Assembly (NCBI RefSeq): GCF_000577335.1
Contig: NZ_CBYL010000004.1
Span: forward strand, 80,551-144,550
DNA length: 64,000 bases
Reading direction: 5' to 3'
Source: Faecalispora jeddahensis
GTDB lineage: Bacteria; Bacillota; Clostridia; Oscillospirales; Acutalibacteraceae
The notes below the pieces were generated by a model, which saw only the letters and a list, made by a program, of their open reading frames with translations, was not told where the DNA came from and ran no database searches. The translations under genes and the position numbers were made by a program. Each line of letters starts with the position of its first letter. Positions within the stretch are counted from its first letter, which is position 1. Positions 25,777-34,246 of the stretch are shown piece after piece.

Positions 25777-26851
25777 TGGAGGATCCCTCCTCCTGCGGAA
25801 GCACCGCAGCTCCGTCAGTAATCGAATCGGGATTCATAATAATGGTATCCTGATCCTGCAGGCCCGATAAAACCTCAAAGCCGGACTCGAATTCCTTCCG
25901 GGTGGTCACGGGCACCTTTATGGCCTTCCGGCCATGCAGCAGGTACACATACTCCTTGCCGTCGTCGTCGGCGCGAACGGCCTCATACGGCGCTACCAGA
26001 ACATTTTTGCTTTCTTCTGTTATGATTCTTGCTTTTGCGGAGAAACCGGGCTTAATATCGCTTTTCGGATTTTGAATGCGAACCAGCACTTCAACCACGG
26101 TTTCCGTACCGGTGGTATGGTATTCCTGCTTCGCTTCCGAAGAAATAGAGGTTACCGTACCCTCATAAACGGTATGAAAGCCAGCCCCGGTGATAACCGC
26201 CCTCTGCCCTATTTTGATTTCTGAAATCTGCGACTCATTGACGGCCAGACGCACTTGCAGATCGGAGGAGGCAGAAACCGTCATAACAGCCTTGTTGCGT
26301 TCCACCGTTTCCTGTTCCGAAATTGCAACAGAAGTCACCACACCGGCCACAGGCGCTGTAATCTCGACATCCTTTGTCTCAATCGGTTCTGCCGGAGATG
26401 ATGTGGACGAGCTGGCAGAAGAACTGCCTTGCTCTGAGGAAGAAGACGTTCCCGGAACCACTGCGGAACTACTTCCACCGGCAATCTGGCTATAATACGT
26501 TTCGAGCAGATCCTGATACGTTTGCTCATTCAGAGAATCCGGTAAAGAAACCGTATCCGATATATCCTGCGCAGATGACACCGACAGAGTCATCAGAACC
26601 TGGCCGGCTTTGACGGAGTCACCGGTTTTGACATGGATTTTCTGCACGACCGCCCCGGCCTGTGCATAGATATTGCGGGAATCCACTCGCTCGACTGTGC
26701 CATTGTTCGAATAAACCGAGCTTTCTGCTGTAACGGGACTCACCTTTACAACAGAAACCGGCACATAAGTACCTTTATAGACATTTCCCGCGTGAATAAT
26801 CAGCAAACTTAAGATTAGTGTAAAGCTGAAAAGCATTCCATACTTTTTCAT
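25769..26851 (-). CDS. MacA/HlyD-type efflux adaptor
   Basis: A 360-residue protein with an N-terminal membrane anchor (about 5-22), then a biotinyl-lipoyl-like segment (AQAGAVVQKIHVKTGDSVKAGQVLMTL), a Ser-rich low-complexity linker (about 135-160, alternating Ser, Ala, Glu), the second lipoyl half (DVEITAPVAGVVTSV) and a beta-barrel (QRAVITG, VLVRIQNPKSDIKPGFSAKARI). It partners with the overlapping permease. I chose ATG 26851 after GGGGGG; the frame is open to 26947 but lacks a ribosome site. The Ser-rich linker replaces the usual coiled-coil hairpin length. Confidence 0.88.
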   Translation of the reverse strand: MKKYGMLFSFTLILSLLIIHAGNVYKGTYVPVSVVKVSPVTAESSVYSNNGTVERVDSRNIYAQAGAVVQKIHVKTGDSVKAGQVLMTLSVSSAQDISDTVSLPDSLNEQTYQDLLETYYSQIAGGSSSAVVPGTSSSSEQGSSSASSSTSSPAEPIETKDVEITAPVAGVVTSVAISEQETVERNKAVMTVSASSDLQVRLAVNESQISEIKIGQRAVITGAGFHTVYEGTVTSISSEAKQEYHTTGTETVVEVLVRIQNPKSDIKPGFSAKARIITEESKNVLVAPYEAVRADDDGKEYVYLLHGRKAIKVPVTTRKEFESGFEVLSGLQDQDTIIMNPDSITDGAAVLPQEEGSSNG

Positions 26852-26970
26852 TCCAATCCCCCCATACACTCTTATTTTGTGATGGGAAGTCCATTTTATG
26901 AATGGAAAAGCACAGTTTTTCAATGAATAATTGCACCCGAAATTCAAAGAATACCGATGAGGTGAAATGC

Positions 26971-27168
26971 ATGAATATCATTCAATGTGACGAAGACTGC
27001 ATTTATCAGCGGGAAGGATATTGTTCGCTTGAAATTCCCACAATGGTAACAAACGATACCGGGCAAGGCTGTGTTCACCGTATTCAGGCCTCTTCCCGAA
27101 AGGGGAACCGTGTTCCACGCACTACTCCCCGTTCCGTTAAAGAACAGCCGCCTCAAACGCTTCCCTGA
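26971..27168 (+). CDS. Small Cys-containing protein, unknown
   Basis: A 65-residue protein from ATG 26971, with GAGGTG six bases ahead. The first 38 residues carry four cysteines (IIQCDEDCIYQREGYCSLE and GQGCVHRI), a pattern I associate with small clostridial metal-binding-like proteins of unknown function. The tail is basic and Ser/Thr/Pro-rich and overlaps the 3' end of the convergent radA gene by 32 bases. It stands alone between the divergent adaptor gene and radA. The tail may be poorly conserved read-through. Confidence 0.65.
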   Translation: MNIIQCDEDCIYQREGYCSLEIPTMVTNDTGQGCVHRIQASSRKGNRVPRTTPRSVKEQPPQTLP

Positions 27169-28504
27169 TATTCCGCACCCCAATCAGCTGGATTCCGCGA
27201 TGCTCTACGTTCACCTGCTTGAGACACGCATGCGGCAGAATGCAGGTCTCAAATCCCAGGTGCGCTGCTTCTGCGATACGTGCATTCACATGAGAAACGG
27301 ACCGCAGCTCTCCTGTCAGGCCGATCTCACCGAACACCAAAACGTTATCGCCGATCTGCGCGTCTTTCAGGCTGGAAATCAGCGCCATGGCCACCGCAAG
27401 ATCCGCCGCGGGCTCGTCCAGGCGCAGGCCGCCGACAATGTTCACGTAGGCGTCCAGATTCGAAAAATAGTAGCCCGCTTTCTTCTCCAAAACCGCCAGA
27501 AGCAGAGACATTCGGTTATAATCAAAACCGGTAGCGGTTCTTCTGGGGTTGCCGAAACCGGTGGTGGTTGCAAGACCCTGAACCTCTGCCAAAATCGGCC
27601 TGGTGCCTTCCATAACGCACGTCACACACGTACCCGATACATTCTTGGGCCGTCCGGATAATAACGCCATAGAAGGGTTGTCCACCTGGGACAGCCCTTT
27701 TTCGCCCATGTCGAATACGCCGATTTCATTGGTGGAGCCGTATCGGTTTTTCACCGCCCGCAGAATGCGGTACGACATCTGTCGATCCCCTTCAAAATAC
27801 AAAACGGCGTCTACAATATGCTCTAAAACCTTTGGCCCGGCGATCGCGCCGTCTTTGTTTACATGCCCCACAACCATGATCGGAATATCCAGTGATTTGG
27901 CTGTGCGCATCACGTAATTCGTGCATTCCCTTACCTGGGTCACGCTGCCGGGCGACGAGCTGAGCTCCGGATGATTCATCGTTTGAATGGAATCGATCAT
28001 GACGAGATCGGGCTTGAGCTCCTGAATCTGCTCAACAACAATCTGAATATCGGTTTCGGTCAGGATCAGCAGATTTTCGCTGCTGACTCCCAAACGGCGC
28101 GCCCTGAGCTTAATCTGGCGGCTGGATTCCTCCCCCGATACATATAAAATGCGCAGCTGCTGCCCCAAATACTCGCAGATCTGAAGCAGAATTGTCGATT
28201 TTCCGATTCCAGGGTCACCGCTGATCAAAATCAGAGAACCGCGCACGATCCCGCCGCCCAGCACTCTGTCAAGCTCAGAAAGCCCTGTCTGGTAGCGCTG
28301 TTCGTCCTCCGTATCGATTTCATTGATGGATATCGGGCGCGACATAGAGTGATGCCCGGCCGTTTTGGGAGCCGAACGAACGGGCTCGCGTATTTCCTCA
28401 CTCATCGTGTTCCATTCCCCGCATCCGGGGCATTTCCCGTACCATTTTGGGGACTCAAATCCGCAGCCGGAGCACACGAATACCGATTTGCTTTTCGATG
28501 CCAT
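27137..28504 (-). CDS. radA: DNA repair protein RadA (Sms)
   Basis: Helicase-like ATPase that helps process recombination intermediates. The 455 residues contain the N-terminal C4 zinc finger (C-x2-C-x-n-C-x2-C: CSGCGFESPKWYGKCPGCGEW), Walker A GDPGIGKST near residue 97, the family KNRYG motif (AVKNRYGSTNE) near 256 and a C-terminal Lon-protease-like domain (DLAVAMALISS). ATG 28504. The promoter is at 28627-28655, inside the end of the upstream cwlD region. The 3' end overlaps a small + strand gene. Confidence 0.97.
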   Translation of the reverse strand: MASKSKSVFVCSGCGFESPKWYGKCPGCGEWNTMSEEIREPVRSAPKTAGHHSMSRPISINEIDTEDEQRYQTGLSELDRVLGGGIVRGSLILISGDPGIGKSTILLQICEYLGQQLRILYVSGEESSRQIKLRARRLGVSSENLLILTETDIQIVVEQIQELKPDLVMIDSIQTMNHPELSSSPGSVTQVRECTNYVMRTAKSLDIPIMVVGHVNKDGAIAGPKVLEHIVDAVLYFEGDRQMSYRILRAVKNRYGSTNEIGVFDMGEKGLSQVDNPSMALLSGRPKNVSGTCVTCVMEGTRPILAEVQGLATTTGFGNPRRTATGFDYNRMSLLLAVLEKKAGYYFSNLDAYVNIVGGLRLDEPAADLAVAMALISSLKDAQIGDNVLVFGEIGLTGELRSVSHVNARIAEAAHLGFETCILPHACLKQVNVEHRGIQLIGVRNIREAFEAAVL

Positions 28505-28626
28505 ATGATATCTCCATTTATCCTTACTTTATTTTCATTATCCTGTTTTTTTCCTGCCCACGGCGAAGAAGTATTGCTATTTCACGCTATTTGCGGCGAG
28601 GAAAGAACGCAAATCCATTTATATCT

Positions 28627-28655
28627 ATTATAGCGCGGCAGCGGGGCTAGGGCAA
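28627..28655 (-). promoter_or_regulatory. Promoter of radA
   Basis: On the minus strand TTGCCC (28650-28655), a 17-bp spacer and TATAAT (28627-28632), about 120 bp ahead of radA and just after the cwlD stop. Confidence 0.7.
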
Positions 28656-28658
28656 CAG

Positions 28659-29390
28659 TTATGCCATGGTTTGCGAAACAGAAATCCAATAGCTTAAAAA
28701 GCCCTGATAGATCGCAAATGCCATTTGCTTTTGATATTCCGGCTGACTCAGCTTTTTCGCTTCTCCGGCATTAGAGAGGAAACCGCATTCTACAATAACA
28801 GCTGGAACATCGGCGTTCCTCAGCAGATAGATAGAATCGGTAGCAGGCTTGGTTTCTCTTTGATTATCGGGCTGCAAAAGGGTAGAAATTGTTTTTTGAG
28901 TCGTATCTGCCAAAGCCTGGCTTTTGGGATTTTTGGTACCATAAAAAATCTGAGCGCCGCTGTATTTGCCATTTGTAAAATGATTCTGATGAATGCTCAG
29001 AAACACGCAGTCGCCGTTCTCTTCGATGATTTTCAGCCGATTGTGCATGTCTGAGGTCTTTCTCGCCTTCACCGTATCGAGCGTATTGTCCCCTACGGAG
29101 ACATCGGAGTCCCGGATCATGACGACCCGAAACCCGGACATCTCAAGCATGGGCTTCAGATCCATCGCAATCGCAAGATTAATATCCTTTTCAACGATTC
29201 CGGATTTACTGACAGCGCCGCCGTCTTCCCCGCCGTGTCCCGCATCGAGAACGATGGTCGGCATATAGTCTCCGGCCAGCGCAGAAACCATCTGGTCGAT
29301 TTTTTCAAAGGAAAGATAAGTCAGGCGGATAAACATCATACAGCAAAAGATCAGTAGCAGCAGGGGCAGTCGAAGCTTCTTCAAAGTCAT
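28659..29390 (-). CDS. cwlD: N-acetylmuramoyl-L-alanine amidase, CwlD-like
   Basis: Zinc amidase_3 enzyme. CwlD removes stem peptides during cortex synthesis, producing muramic lactam needed for germination (family knowledge). After an N-terminal signal anchor (LRLPLLLLIFCCMMFI) come the zinc ligand regions LDAGHGGEDGG, EKDINLAIA, SIHQNHF and the catalytic Glu in AVIVECGFLSN. The length of about 240 fits CwlD rather than a multidomain autolysin. ATG 29390 is close to GAGGTG; the TTG at 29384 has better spacing, and ATG 29417 lacks a ribosome site. It ends just before the radA promoter. Confidence 0.88.
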   Translation of the reverse strand: MTLKKLRLPLLLLIFCCMMFIRLTYLSFEKIDQMVSALAGDYMPTIVLDAGHGGEDGGAVSKSGIVEKDINLAIAMDLKPMLEMSGFRVVMIRDSDVSVGDNTLDTVKARKTSDMHNRLKIIEENGDCVFLSIHQNHFTNGKYSGAQIFYGTKNPKSQALADTTQKTISTLLQPDNQRETKPATDSIYLLRNADVPAVIVECGFLSNAGEAKKLSQPEYQKQMAFAIYQGFLSYWISVSQTMA

Positions 29391-29568
29391 CACCTCTGAG
29401 GAAGTATATGCACCCATCTACAAAAAAACAACGCCAATTGTACACAGAAACAAAATCCGTAGAAAGGGCCAAAATCATTCCATTTTATTTTAAGGCTGCC
29501 GCAACTTTTGACATCATTCTTTTTTCATACTATTCCTTTTCAAACAGGATAAAAAATAGAATAAAACG

Positions 29569-29601
29569 AAAAAACCGCAGGCTGCTAAACAGCTTGCGGT
29601 T
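29569..29601 (-). terminator. Intrinsic terminator of tRNA cluster
   Basis: On the minus strand AACCGCAAGCTG pairs with CAGCCTGCGGTT (arms 29573-29584/29589-29601), followed by TTTTTTCG. It lies directly after the tRNA-Cys gene. Confidence 0.9.
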
Positions 29602-29603
29602 CC

Positions 29604-29678
29604 TGGAGGCGTCACCCAGATTTGAACTGGGGAATCAGGGTTTTGCAGACCCTTGCCTTACCACTTGGCTATGACGCC
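29604..29678 (-). tRNA. tRNA-Cys (GCA)
   Basis: Cloverleaf with acceptor GGCGTCA/TGACGCC, anticodon GCA in loop GTCTGCAAAAC, T arm GTTCAAATC and encoded CCA (29604-29606). Last gene of the five-tRNA transcript. Confidence 0.96.
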
Positions 29679-29701
29679 ATATTGATGATTATGGTGACAA
29701 A

Positions 29702-29732
29702 GATAACGCTTAATATTGCTTTAAGCGTTATC
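29702..29732 (-). repeat. Perfect 12-bp hairpin between tRNA-Gly and tRNA-Cys
   Basis: Arms 29702-29713 and 29721-29732 (GATAACGCTTAA/TTAAGCGTTATC) have a 7-nt loop. No T run follows. It is probably an RNA processing or spacer structure in the tRNA transcript. Confidence 0.6.
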
Positions 29733-29743
29733 CAGTCAAGCCA

Positions 29744-29819
29744 TGGAGCGGATGACGAGGCTCGAACTCGCTACCTCCACCTTGGCAAGGTGGCGCTCTA
29801 CCAGATGAGCTACATCCGC
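29744..29819 (-). tRNA. tRNA-Gly (GCC)
   Basis: Acceptor GCGGATG/CATCCGC, anticodon GCC in CCTTGCCAAGG, T arm GTTCGAGCC, and encoded CCA at 29744-29746. Confidence 0.97.
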
Positions 29820-29825
29820 GTTTGT

Positions 29826-29901
29826 TGGTGCCTCCGGACGGAATCGAACCATCGACACGGGGATTTTCAGTCCCCTGCTCTACCAACTGAGCTACAGAGG
29901 C
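29826..29901 (-). tRNA. tRNA-Phe (GAA)
   Basis: Acceptor GCCTCTG/CGGAGGC with one G-U pair, anticodon GAA in GACTGAAAATC, T arm GGTTCGATTCC, encoded CCA at 29826-29828. Confidence 0.97.
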
Positions 29902-29907
29902 AAATTT

Positions 29908-29984
29908 TGGCGACTCGGAACGGGTTCGAACCGTCGACCTCTAGCGTGACAGGCTAGCGTTCTAACCAACTGAACTACCGAGCC
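29908..29984 (-). tRNA. tRNA-Asp (GTC)
   Basis: Acceptor GGCTCGG/CCGAGTC with one G-U pair, anticodon GTC in CCTGTCACG, T arm GGTTCGAACCC, encoded CCA at 29908-29910. It reads queuosine-type codons, so it is a substrate of the nearby Tgt. Confidence 0.97.
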
Positions 29985-29987
29985 GTA

Positions 29988-30064
29988 TGGTGGGAGTAAT
30001 AGGACTCGAACCTATGACCCCCTGCTTGTAAGGCAGGTGCTCTAACCAGCTGAGCTATACTCCC
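29988..30064 (-). tRNA. tRNA-Val (TAC)
   Basis: Acceptor GGGAGTA/TACTCCC, anticodon TAC in CCTTACAAG, T arm GGTTCGAGTCC, encoded CCA at 29988-29990. First gene of the cluster. Confidence 0.97.
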
Positions 30065-30107
30065 ATTTCGGCTGCCGCCGTGCATCTGTGCATCAGCGAC
30101 GTGTTAT

Positions 30108-30136
30108 ATAATACTATATATTGTGTCAGTTGTCAA
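30108..30136 (-). promoter_or_regulatory. Promoter of the tRNA cluster
   Basis: On the minus strand TTGACA (30131-30136), a 17-bp spacer and TATTAT (30108-30113), about 45 bp before tRNA-Val. Confidence 0.85.
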
Positions 30137-30183
30137 CAGGTATTTTCAAATTTTTTCAAAATTTGGTTGGATATTTTTCCACG

Positions 30184-31083
30184 CTATTTTTGCCCATGCT
30201 CTCTCTCGACAGAGTCCGCTAGTTGGTTCAGCTGCTCCTGGGTAAACTCGTACGTTTTGGCGCAATACTGGCATTTGGCTTCCATCTTGCCGCTCTCATC
30301 CGCAAGGGTGCGGATATCCCCCGGGTGCAGCGTAGAAAGCGCACGGGTCACACGGTCTGCACTGCAGGTACAGACATACTTGACCGGCGACTCGTCCAAT
30401 ATTTCCATCTCAAAGCCATCCAGAGCCTGGCGGCACATTTCTTCCATACTCATGCCCTTGGCCAGCATGGTGGTAACCGGCTCGAGCAAAGCAGCATTGC
30501 GCTCCAGCTTTGCGATGGCGGCACCGTCTGCGCCGGGCAGCACCTGAACCAGCATACCGCCGGAAAGCAGAGACTGCCCGCTCTCCTTATCCACCAGAAC
30601 GCCCAACGCACAGATGGTGGGAACCTGCTCACTCACAGCAAAATACTGGCTGATATCCTCACCGATCTCGCCGCTGACCAGTTCAACCTGACCAACGTAA
30701 GGCTCGCCCTCACCCAAATCGCGCATAACGCTCAAAAGACCGTCGGCGCCAACTGCCGCGCCGACATCGAGCTTCCCGTTCGGCTTATTCGGAAGAGATA
30801 CCTCAGGATGCTCGATATATCCGCGGCAATTCCCGGTGCTGTCGGCGATTGCCACCACAGCGCCCGCAGGGCCGTTTCCCTTTATTTTCAGCGTGATCAC
30901 GGCATCCTTCTTTTTGAGCATATTCCCCATCAAAGAAGCCGCCGACAGCAGCCGCCCCAAAGCAGCCGTTGTAACAGCACTGGTGTGGTGAATCTGCTGA
31001 GCCGTGTACACAATATCGGTTGTTTCCACCGCAGACGCCATGATACTGCCGTCGGTGGTGATGCAGCGAATAATTCTGTCCAT
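30184..31083 (-). CDS. hslO: Hsp33 redox-regulated chaperone
   Basis: Cytosolic holdase switched on by oxidation of its zinc centre. The 299-residue protein has the usual length. The zinc site near the C-terminus uses four cysteines: CTC (residues 237-239) and CQYC about 30 residues later. The N-terminal domain has AALGRLLSAASLMG and GDADSTGN-like loops (AIADSTGNCRGY). It lies downstream of a methyltransferase and yerC on the same strand and just before the tRNA cluster. Confidence 0.95.
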   Translation of the reverse strand: MDRIIRCITTDGSIMASAVETTDIVYTAQQIHHTSAVTTAALGRLLSAASLMGNMLKKKDAVITLKIKGNGPAGAVVAIADSTGNCRGYIEHPEVSLPNKPNGKLDVGAAVGADGLLSVMRDLGEGEPYVGQVELVSGEIGEDISQYFAVSEQVPTICALGVLVDKESGQSLLSGGMLVQVLPGADGAAIAKLERNAALLEPVTTMLAKGMSMEEMCRQALDGFEMEILDESPVKYVCTCSADRVTRALSTLHPGDIRTLADESGKMEAKCQYCAKTYEFTQEQLNQLADSVEREHGQK

Positions 31084-31087
31084 AGAT

Positions 31088-31858
31088 TTAAAGTTCCTTT
31101 TCTGATTCTGATATGGGTTCTTTTCTTGCGACTACAACAACGCGCTCGCTGTCCGGCCTGGGCAGCTCCATACTGCAGTCGTCGTAGCAGGCTGCGAGCG
31201 TTAAGCCCGCAGTATGTAACAGCTCACCGATTTTTTCTATGGAATAGGCCCTTTCATAGAAATGCTCGGAGCTTCTGCGGTACAGAGCGCCCTCTTTCCC
31301 AAAAAAGTCCAGATGGATCCCGACTCTGTCCGTTTTTTCTTCATAATGATTCTGCCATACACAGTATACATGGTCCGTATCATATAGAAAAATATGATTG
31401 GCCAGCACCTCTCGGTGCTTATATAATGTGTTCATGTCGAACAAAAAATACCCGCCCGGATTCAGAAAAAGAGAGACCCTGCGGAAAGCTGCCAGAACAT
31501 CCCGTTCCGAAGTCAAATGATTGATGCTGTCCAGCGCACAGATCACGGTATCCACCGTGCCGTACAGATCCAACTTCTGCATCGGCTGACAAAGAAACAG
31601 AATCTCCTGCTCCTCTTCGGCAGCCTTCTGCTGAGCAACGGACAGCATCTCATAAGAAGCGTCTGCGCCGTAAACATCCAGCCCTCGTTTTTTCAGCTGC
31701 AAAGTCAGGCTGCCGGTGCCGCAGGCCAAATCCAGCACCAGGCCGGCCGGATGACGCAGGCTGTTCAAAAGCCCGCAGAAATACTCTGCCCGCTCTGCGT
31801 AATCGACATTTTGCGTCAGCTCATCATAATACTGTGCGAAGGTGGAATAAGAGCTCAT
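31088..31858 (-). CDS. Class I SAM-dependent methyltransferase
   Basis: A 256-residue methyltransferase, substrate unknown. The SAM motif I is LVLDLACGTGSLTLQL near residues 40-55, motif II GADASYEML, and VICALDSINHL marks the post-I region. It resembles the YqeM/Hnm-like group with YDELTQNVDYAERAEY at the N-terminus. The start ATG overlaps the yerC stop (ATGA), and hslO follows four bases after its stop, so it is in the middle of a short operon. Confidence 0.87.
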   Translation of the reverse strand: MSSYSTFAQYYDELTQNVDYAERAEYFCGLLNSLRHPAGLVLDLACGTGSLTLQLKKRGLDVYGADASYEMLSVAQQKAAEEEQEILFLCQPMQKLDLYGTVDTVICALDSINHLTSERDVLAAFRRVSLFLNPGGYFLFDMNTLYKHREVLANHIFLYDTDHVYCVWQNHYEEKTDRVGIHLDFFGKEGALYRRSSEHFYERAYSIEKIGELLHTAGLTLAACYDDCSMELPRPDSERVVVVARKEPISESEKEL

Positions 31859-32160
31859 TGTTCCGTGTCTCCATTTTCCTCCAGACGCTTGAACACAATC
31901 TCATATCCATCGCAGCCGTAGTTCAAAGAGCGGTTCACGCGGCTGATTGTTGCGGTGGACGCACCGGTTTTCGCAACAATATCGCTGTAAACACATTTAC
32001 TGCGCAGCATATGCGCCACTGTCAGGCGCTGAGACATTGCCTTGATTTCGGGAACGGTGCAGAGATCCTCGAAAAAGTCATAGCATTCTTCGACGGTCTT
32101 GAGAGATAACACGGCTTGAAAGAGCAGATCTACGCTTTTGTCTTTGATTTTAGAATTCAT
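31855..32160 (-). CDS. yerC: YerC/YecD-type TrpR-like DNA-binding protein
   Basis: A 101-residue protein of the TrpR/YerC helix-turn-helix family, function unknown. The helix-turn-helix lies about 55-80: YSDIVAKTGASTATISRVNRS, with the recognition helix at the end. The N-terminus EECYDFFEDLCTVPEIKAMSQRL is typical of the firmicute group. It sits between lysA and the methyltransferase, with GGATGGAG before ATG 32160. It has been named an unproven regulator; no tryptophan genes are nearby. Confidence 0.88.
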   Translation of the reverse strand: MNSKIKDKSVDLLFQAVLSLKTVEECYDFFEDLCTVPEIKAMSQRLTVAHMLRSKCVYSDIVAKTGASTATISRVNRSLNYGCDGYEIVFKRLEENGDTEQ

Positions 32161-32190
32161 AATACTCCATCCTTCTTTTTCATACTAAAA

Positions 32191-32240
32191 CCGGTATGCG
32201 TACTCTAAAAGCCATCAAACGCCCTTAGAGGTCATACCGG
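32191..32240 (-). repeat. Two-part hairpin between lysA and yerC
   Basis: CCGGTATG (32191-32198) pairs with CATACCGG (32233-32240), and CTCTAA (32203-32208) with TTAGAG (32225-32230). On the minus strand TTTTAG follows. It may be a weak terminator for lysA or a leader for yerC. The remaining 32241-32320 stretch shows other GC-rich pairing without a clear element. Confidence 0.5.
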
Positions 32241-32320
32241 CGCGGCTTGTTCAAGCGTTAAAGCGTGAAAGCGATAACGGCATGACAACAGGCCCCGAAC
32301 CGGCATGGCCGGGCGAAGAT

Positions 32321-33619
32321 TTACAGATCGTTACGAATCAAATCCTCATAAGACTCGCGCCGAATCACAACGCGCGGATTGCCGTCCTTTACCATCACGA
32401 CAGCCGGGCGGGGATTGCGGTTATAATTGGATGCCATGGAATAGTTGTAAGCCCCGGTAGACAGTACCGCCAGCACATCGCCTATCTGCGGCTCCTGAAT
32501 CATCGCGTCCTCCTGAATCAGATCGCCGCTTTCGCAGCACTTGCCCGCGATGGTTACCTTGGTTTCAGCCGGCTGATTGGCTTTGTTCGCAATCAGCGCG
32601 GTGTATTTTGCCTGGTACAAAATATAGCGGGGATTGTCCGTCATACCGCCGTCTACGGATACATAAGTACGGATATCGGGGATATGCTTGATCCCGCCAA
32701 TATGGTACAGGGTGATTCCGGCTTCGCCCACCATGGAACGGCCCGGCTCGATGAAGATAAAGGGAACCTTCAGATCAAGCTCCTCGCACTTGCGGAATAC
32801 GGCGGTAGAAACCAGCTCCATATACTGATCATACGGCAGCGGCGCGTCGTCCTTTGCGTAATGGATTCCAAATCCGCCGCCAAGGTTCAGCTCTTCTATT
32901 TCTATGCCGGTTTTCGCTTTGATATCCGCGATGAACTGCAGCATAACTTCTGCTGCCAATACAAAGGGAGAGCTTTCAAAAATTTGAGAACCGATATGGC
33001 AGTGAACGCCCTTGAGGTCGATGTTCTGATATTTCAGTGCGGCCTCGACGGCTTCCATCGCTTCGCCGGTCTCGAGCGCAAAACCAAATTTGGAATCGAT
33101 CTGGCCGGTTTGGATAAAGCTGTGCGTATGGGCGTCGATGCCCGGCTTTACGCGCAGGGAAACATGGGCAACCTTGCCCGCTTCTTTCGCAAGGCGGTCA
33201 ATCGTTTGCAGCTCGGTCAGGTTATCTGCGATAAAGTGTCCGATTTCATACTCCAGAGCCAGGCGGATTTCCTGCTCGGTTTTATTGTTGCCGTGGAAAT
33301 GGATGCGCTCTGCCGGGAAGCCCGCCTGAATCGCGGTGTAAAGCTCGCCGCCGGAGGCTACATCCAGGCCGAGACCCTCTTCCTCAATAATACGGCAGAT
33401 TGCCTTGCAGTTAAAGGCCTTGCTGGCATAGACGGTCATTCCTCTGCCCTGATAATGCTTTTCAAAGGAGCTCTGGTATCTGCGGCAGTTGCTGCGAATC
33501 TGGTTTTCATCCATGACATACAGCGGCGTGCCGAACTGCTCCGCCAGCTGCACGGTATCGCAGCCGCCGATGCTCAGATGCCCCTGCTCATTGATTTGTA
33601 AGTGGTCGGAAACATACAT
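32321..33619 (-). CDS. lysA: Diaminopimelate decarboxylase
   Basis: Final lysine step, PLP-dependent decarboxylation of meso-DAP. The 432 residues have the PLP lysine in YASKAFNCKA (near 57-63), HFHGNNKTEQE (about 100), the glycine-rich phosphate-binding LGGGFGIHY (near 227-235) and the C-terminal CESGDLIQ. I chose ATG 33619 (GGGGG ten bases ahead); the frame is open into engB but without support. It is not behind the lysine riboswitch of the asd operon and instead follows engB. Confidence 0.96.
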   Translation of the reverse strand: MYVSDHLQINEQGHLSIGGCDTVQLAEQFGTPLYVMDENQIRSNCRRYQSSFEKHYQGRGMTVYASKAFNCKAICRIIEEEGLGLDVASGGELYTAIQAGFPAERIHFHGNNKTEQEIRLALEYEIGHFIADNLTELQTIDRLAKEAGKVAHVSLRVKPGIDAHTHSFIQTGQIDSKFGFALETGEAMEAVEAALKYQNIDLKGVHCHIGSQIFESSPFVLAAEVMLQFIADIKAKTGIEIEELNLGGGFGIHYAKDDAPLPYDQYMELVSTAVFRKCEELDLKVPFIFIEPGRSMVGEAGITLYHIGGIKHIPDIRTYVSVDGGMTDNPRYILYQAKYTALIANKANQPAETKVTIAGKCCESGDLIQEDAMIQEPQIGDVLAVLSTGAYNYSMASNYNRNPRPAVVMVKDGNPRVVIRRESYEDLIRNDL

Positions 33620-33645
33620 TGGTCGAATTCCCCCTTTGGTATTCC

Positions 33646-34236
33646 TTACTCTTGTACGGCGCAAGCCGCCGTAATCCATTCCTTCAGCGTGTCGAGGCCT
33701 TCCCCGTCGGCCGAAGAAAAAGGCAGACGCCGAACCTGCTCCCGATTTTGAAACAGGTCGTCGTATAGCTGAATTTGGGCGGCGCGCTCCCCTTTGTTGA
33801 GCTTATCGCACTTTGTCATGACCACCACAAAGGGAAGTCCACCCGCACTCAAAAAGTCGATCATATGCAGGTCGTCTGCCGTAGGCTTATGGCGCATATC
33901 CACAATCTGCACCACCAGCCCGATGCGGCGGCCGGCGGAAAAATAGCCCTCCACCAGATTGGCCCACCGCAGCTTTTCGGACTGCGAAACCTTCGCGTAG
34001 CCGTAGCCCGGCAAATCCACAAGCCGGCAGTCTGCCAGCCCGTAAAAATTGATGGTACCGGTCTTGCCGGGCGTGGCGCTGACGCGCGCCAGCGCTTTCC
34101 GGTTGACTAGCTTATTGATTAAAGAGGATTTTCCGACGTTCGACCGGCCGGAGAAAACAATCTCCGGCAGATCATCGGGCGGAAGCTGTTCCACCCGACC
34201 GGCGGCAAACTCAAAAGCGGCATTATCAAATCTCAA
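33646..34236 (-). CDS. engB: Ribosome biogenesis GTP-binding protein EngB/YsxC
   Basis: Essential GTPase that helps assemble the 50S subunit. The 196-residue protein has G1 GRSNVGKSSL near residues 30-39, the G2 threonine in SATPGKT, G3 DLPGYGYA, and G4 TKCDK. TTG start 34236 with AGAGGTG ahead. It lies immediately downstream of lon, the conserved tig-clpX-lon-engB order. Confidence 0.97.
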   Translation of the reverse strand: MRFDNAAFEFAAGRVEQLPPDDLPEIVFSGRSNVGKSSLINKLVNRKALARVSATPGKTGTINFYGLADCRLVDLPGYGYAKVSQSEKLRWANLVEGYFSAGRRIGLVVQIVDMRHKPTADDLHMIDFLSAGGLPFVVVMTKCDKLNKGERAAQIQLYDDLFQNREQVRRLPFSSADGEGLDTLKEWITAACAVQE

Positions 34237-34246
34237 TTCAACACCT

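Noticed and set aside
30223..31524. 433-codon open frame on + opposite hslO and the methyltransferase
   Set aside because: Crosses two well-supported genes on the other strand.
32282..33601. 439-codon open frame on + opposite lysA
   Set aside because: Shadow of lysA; no start signal or domain.
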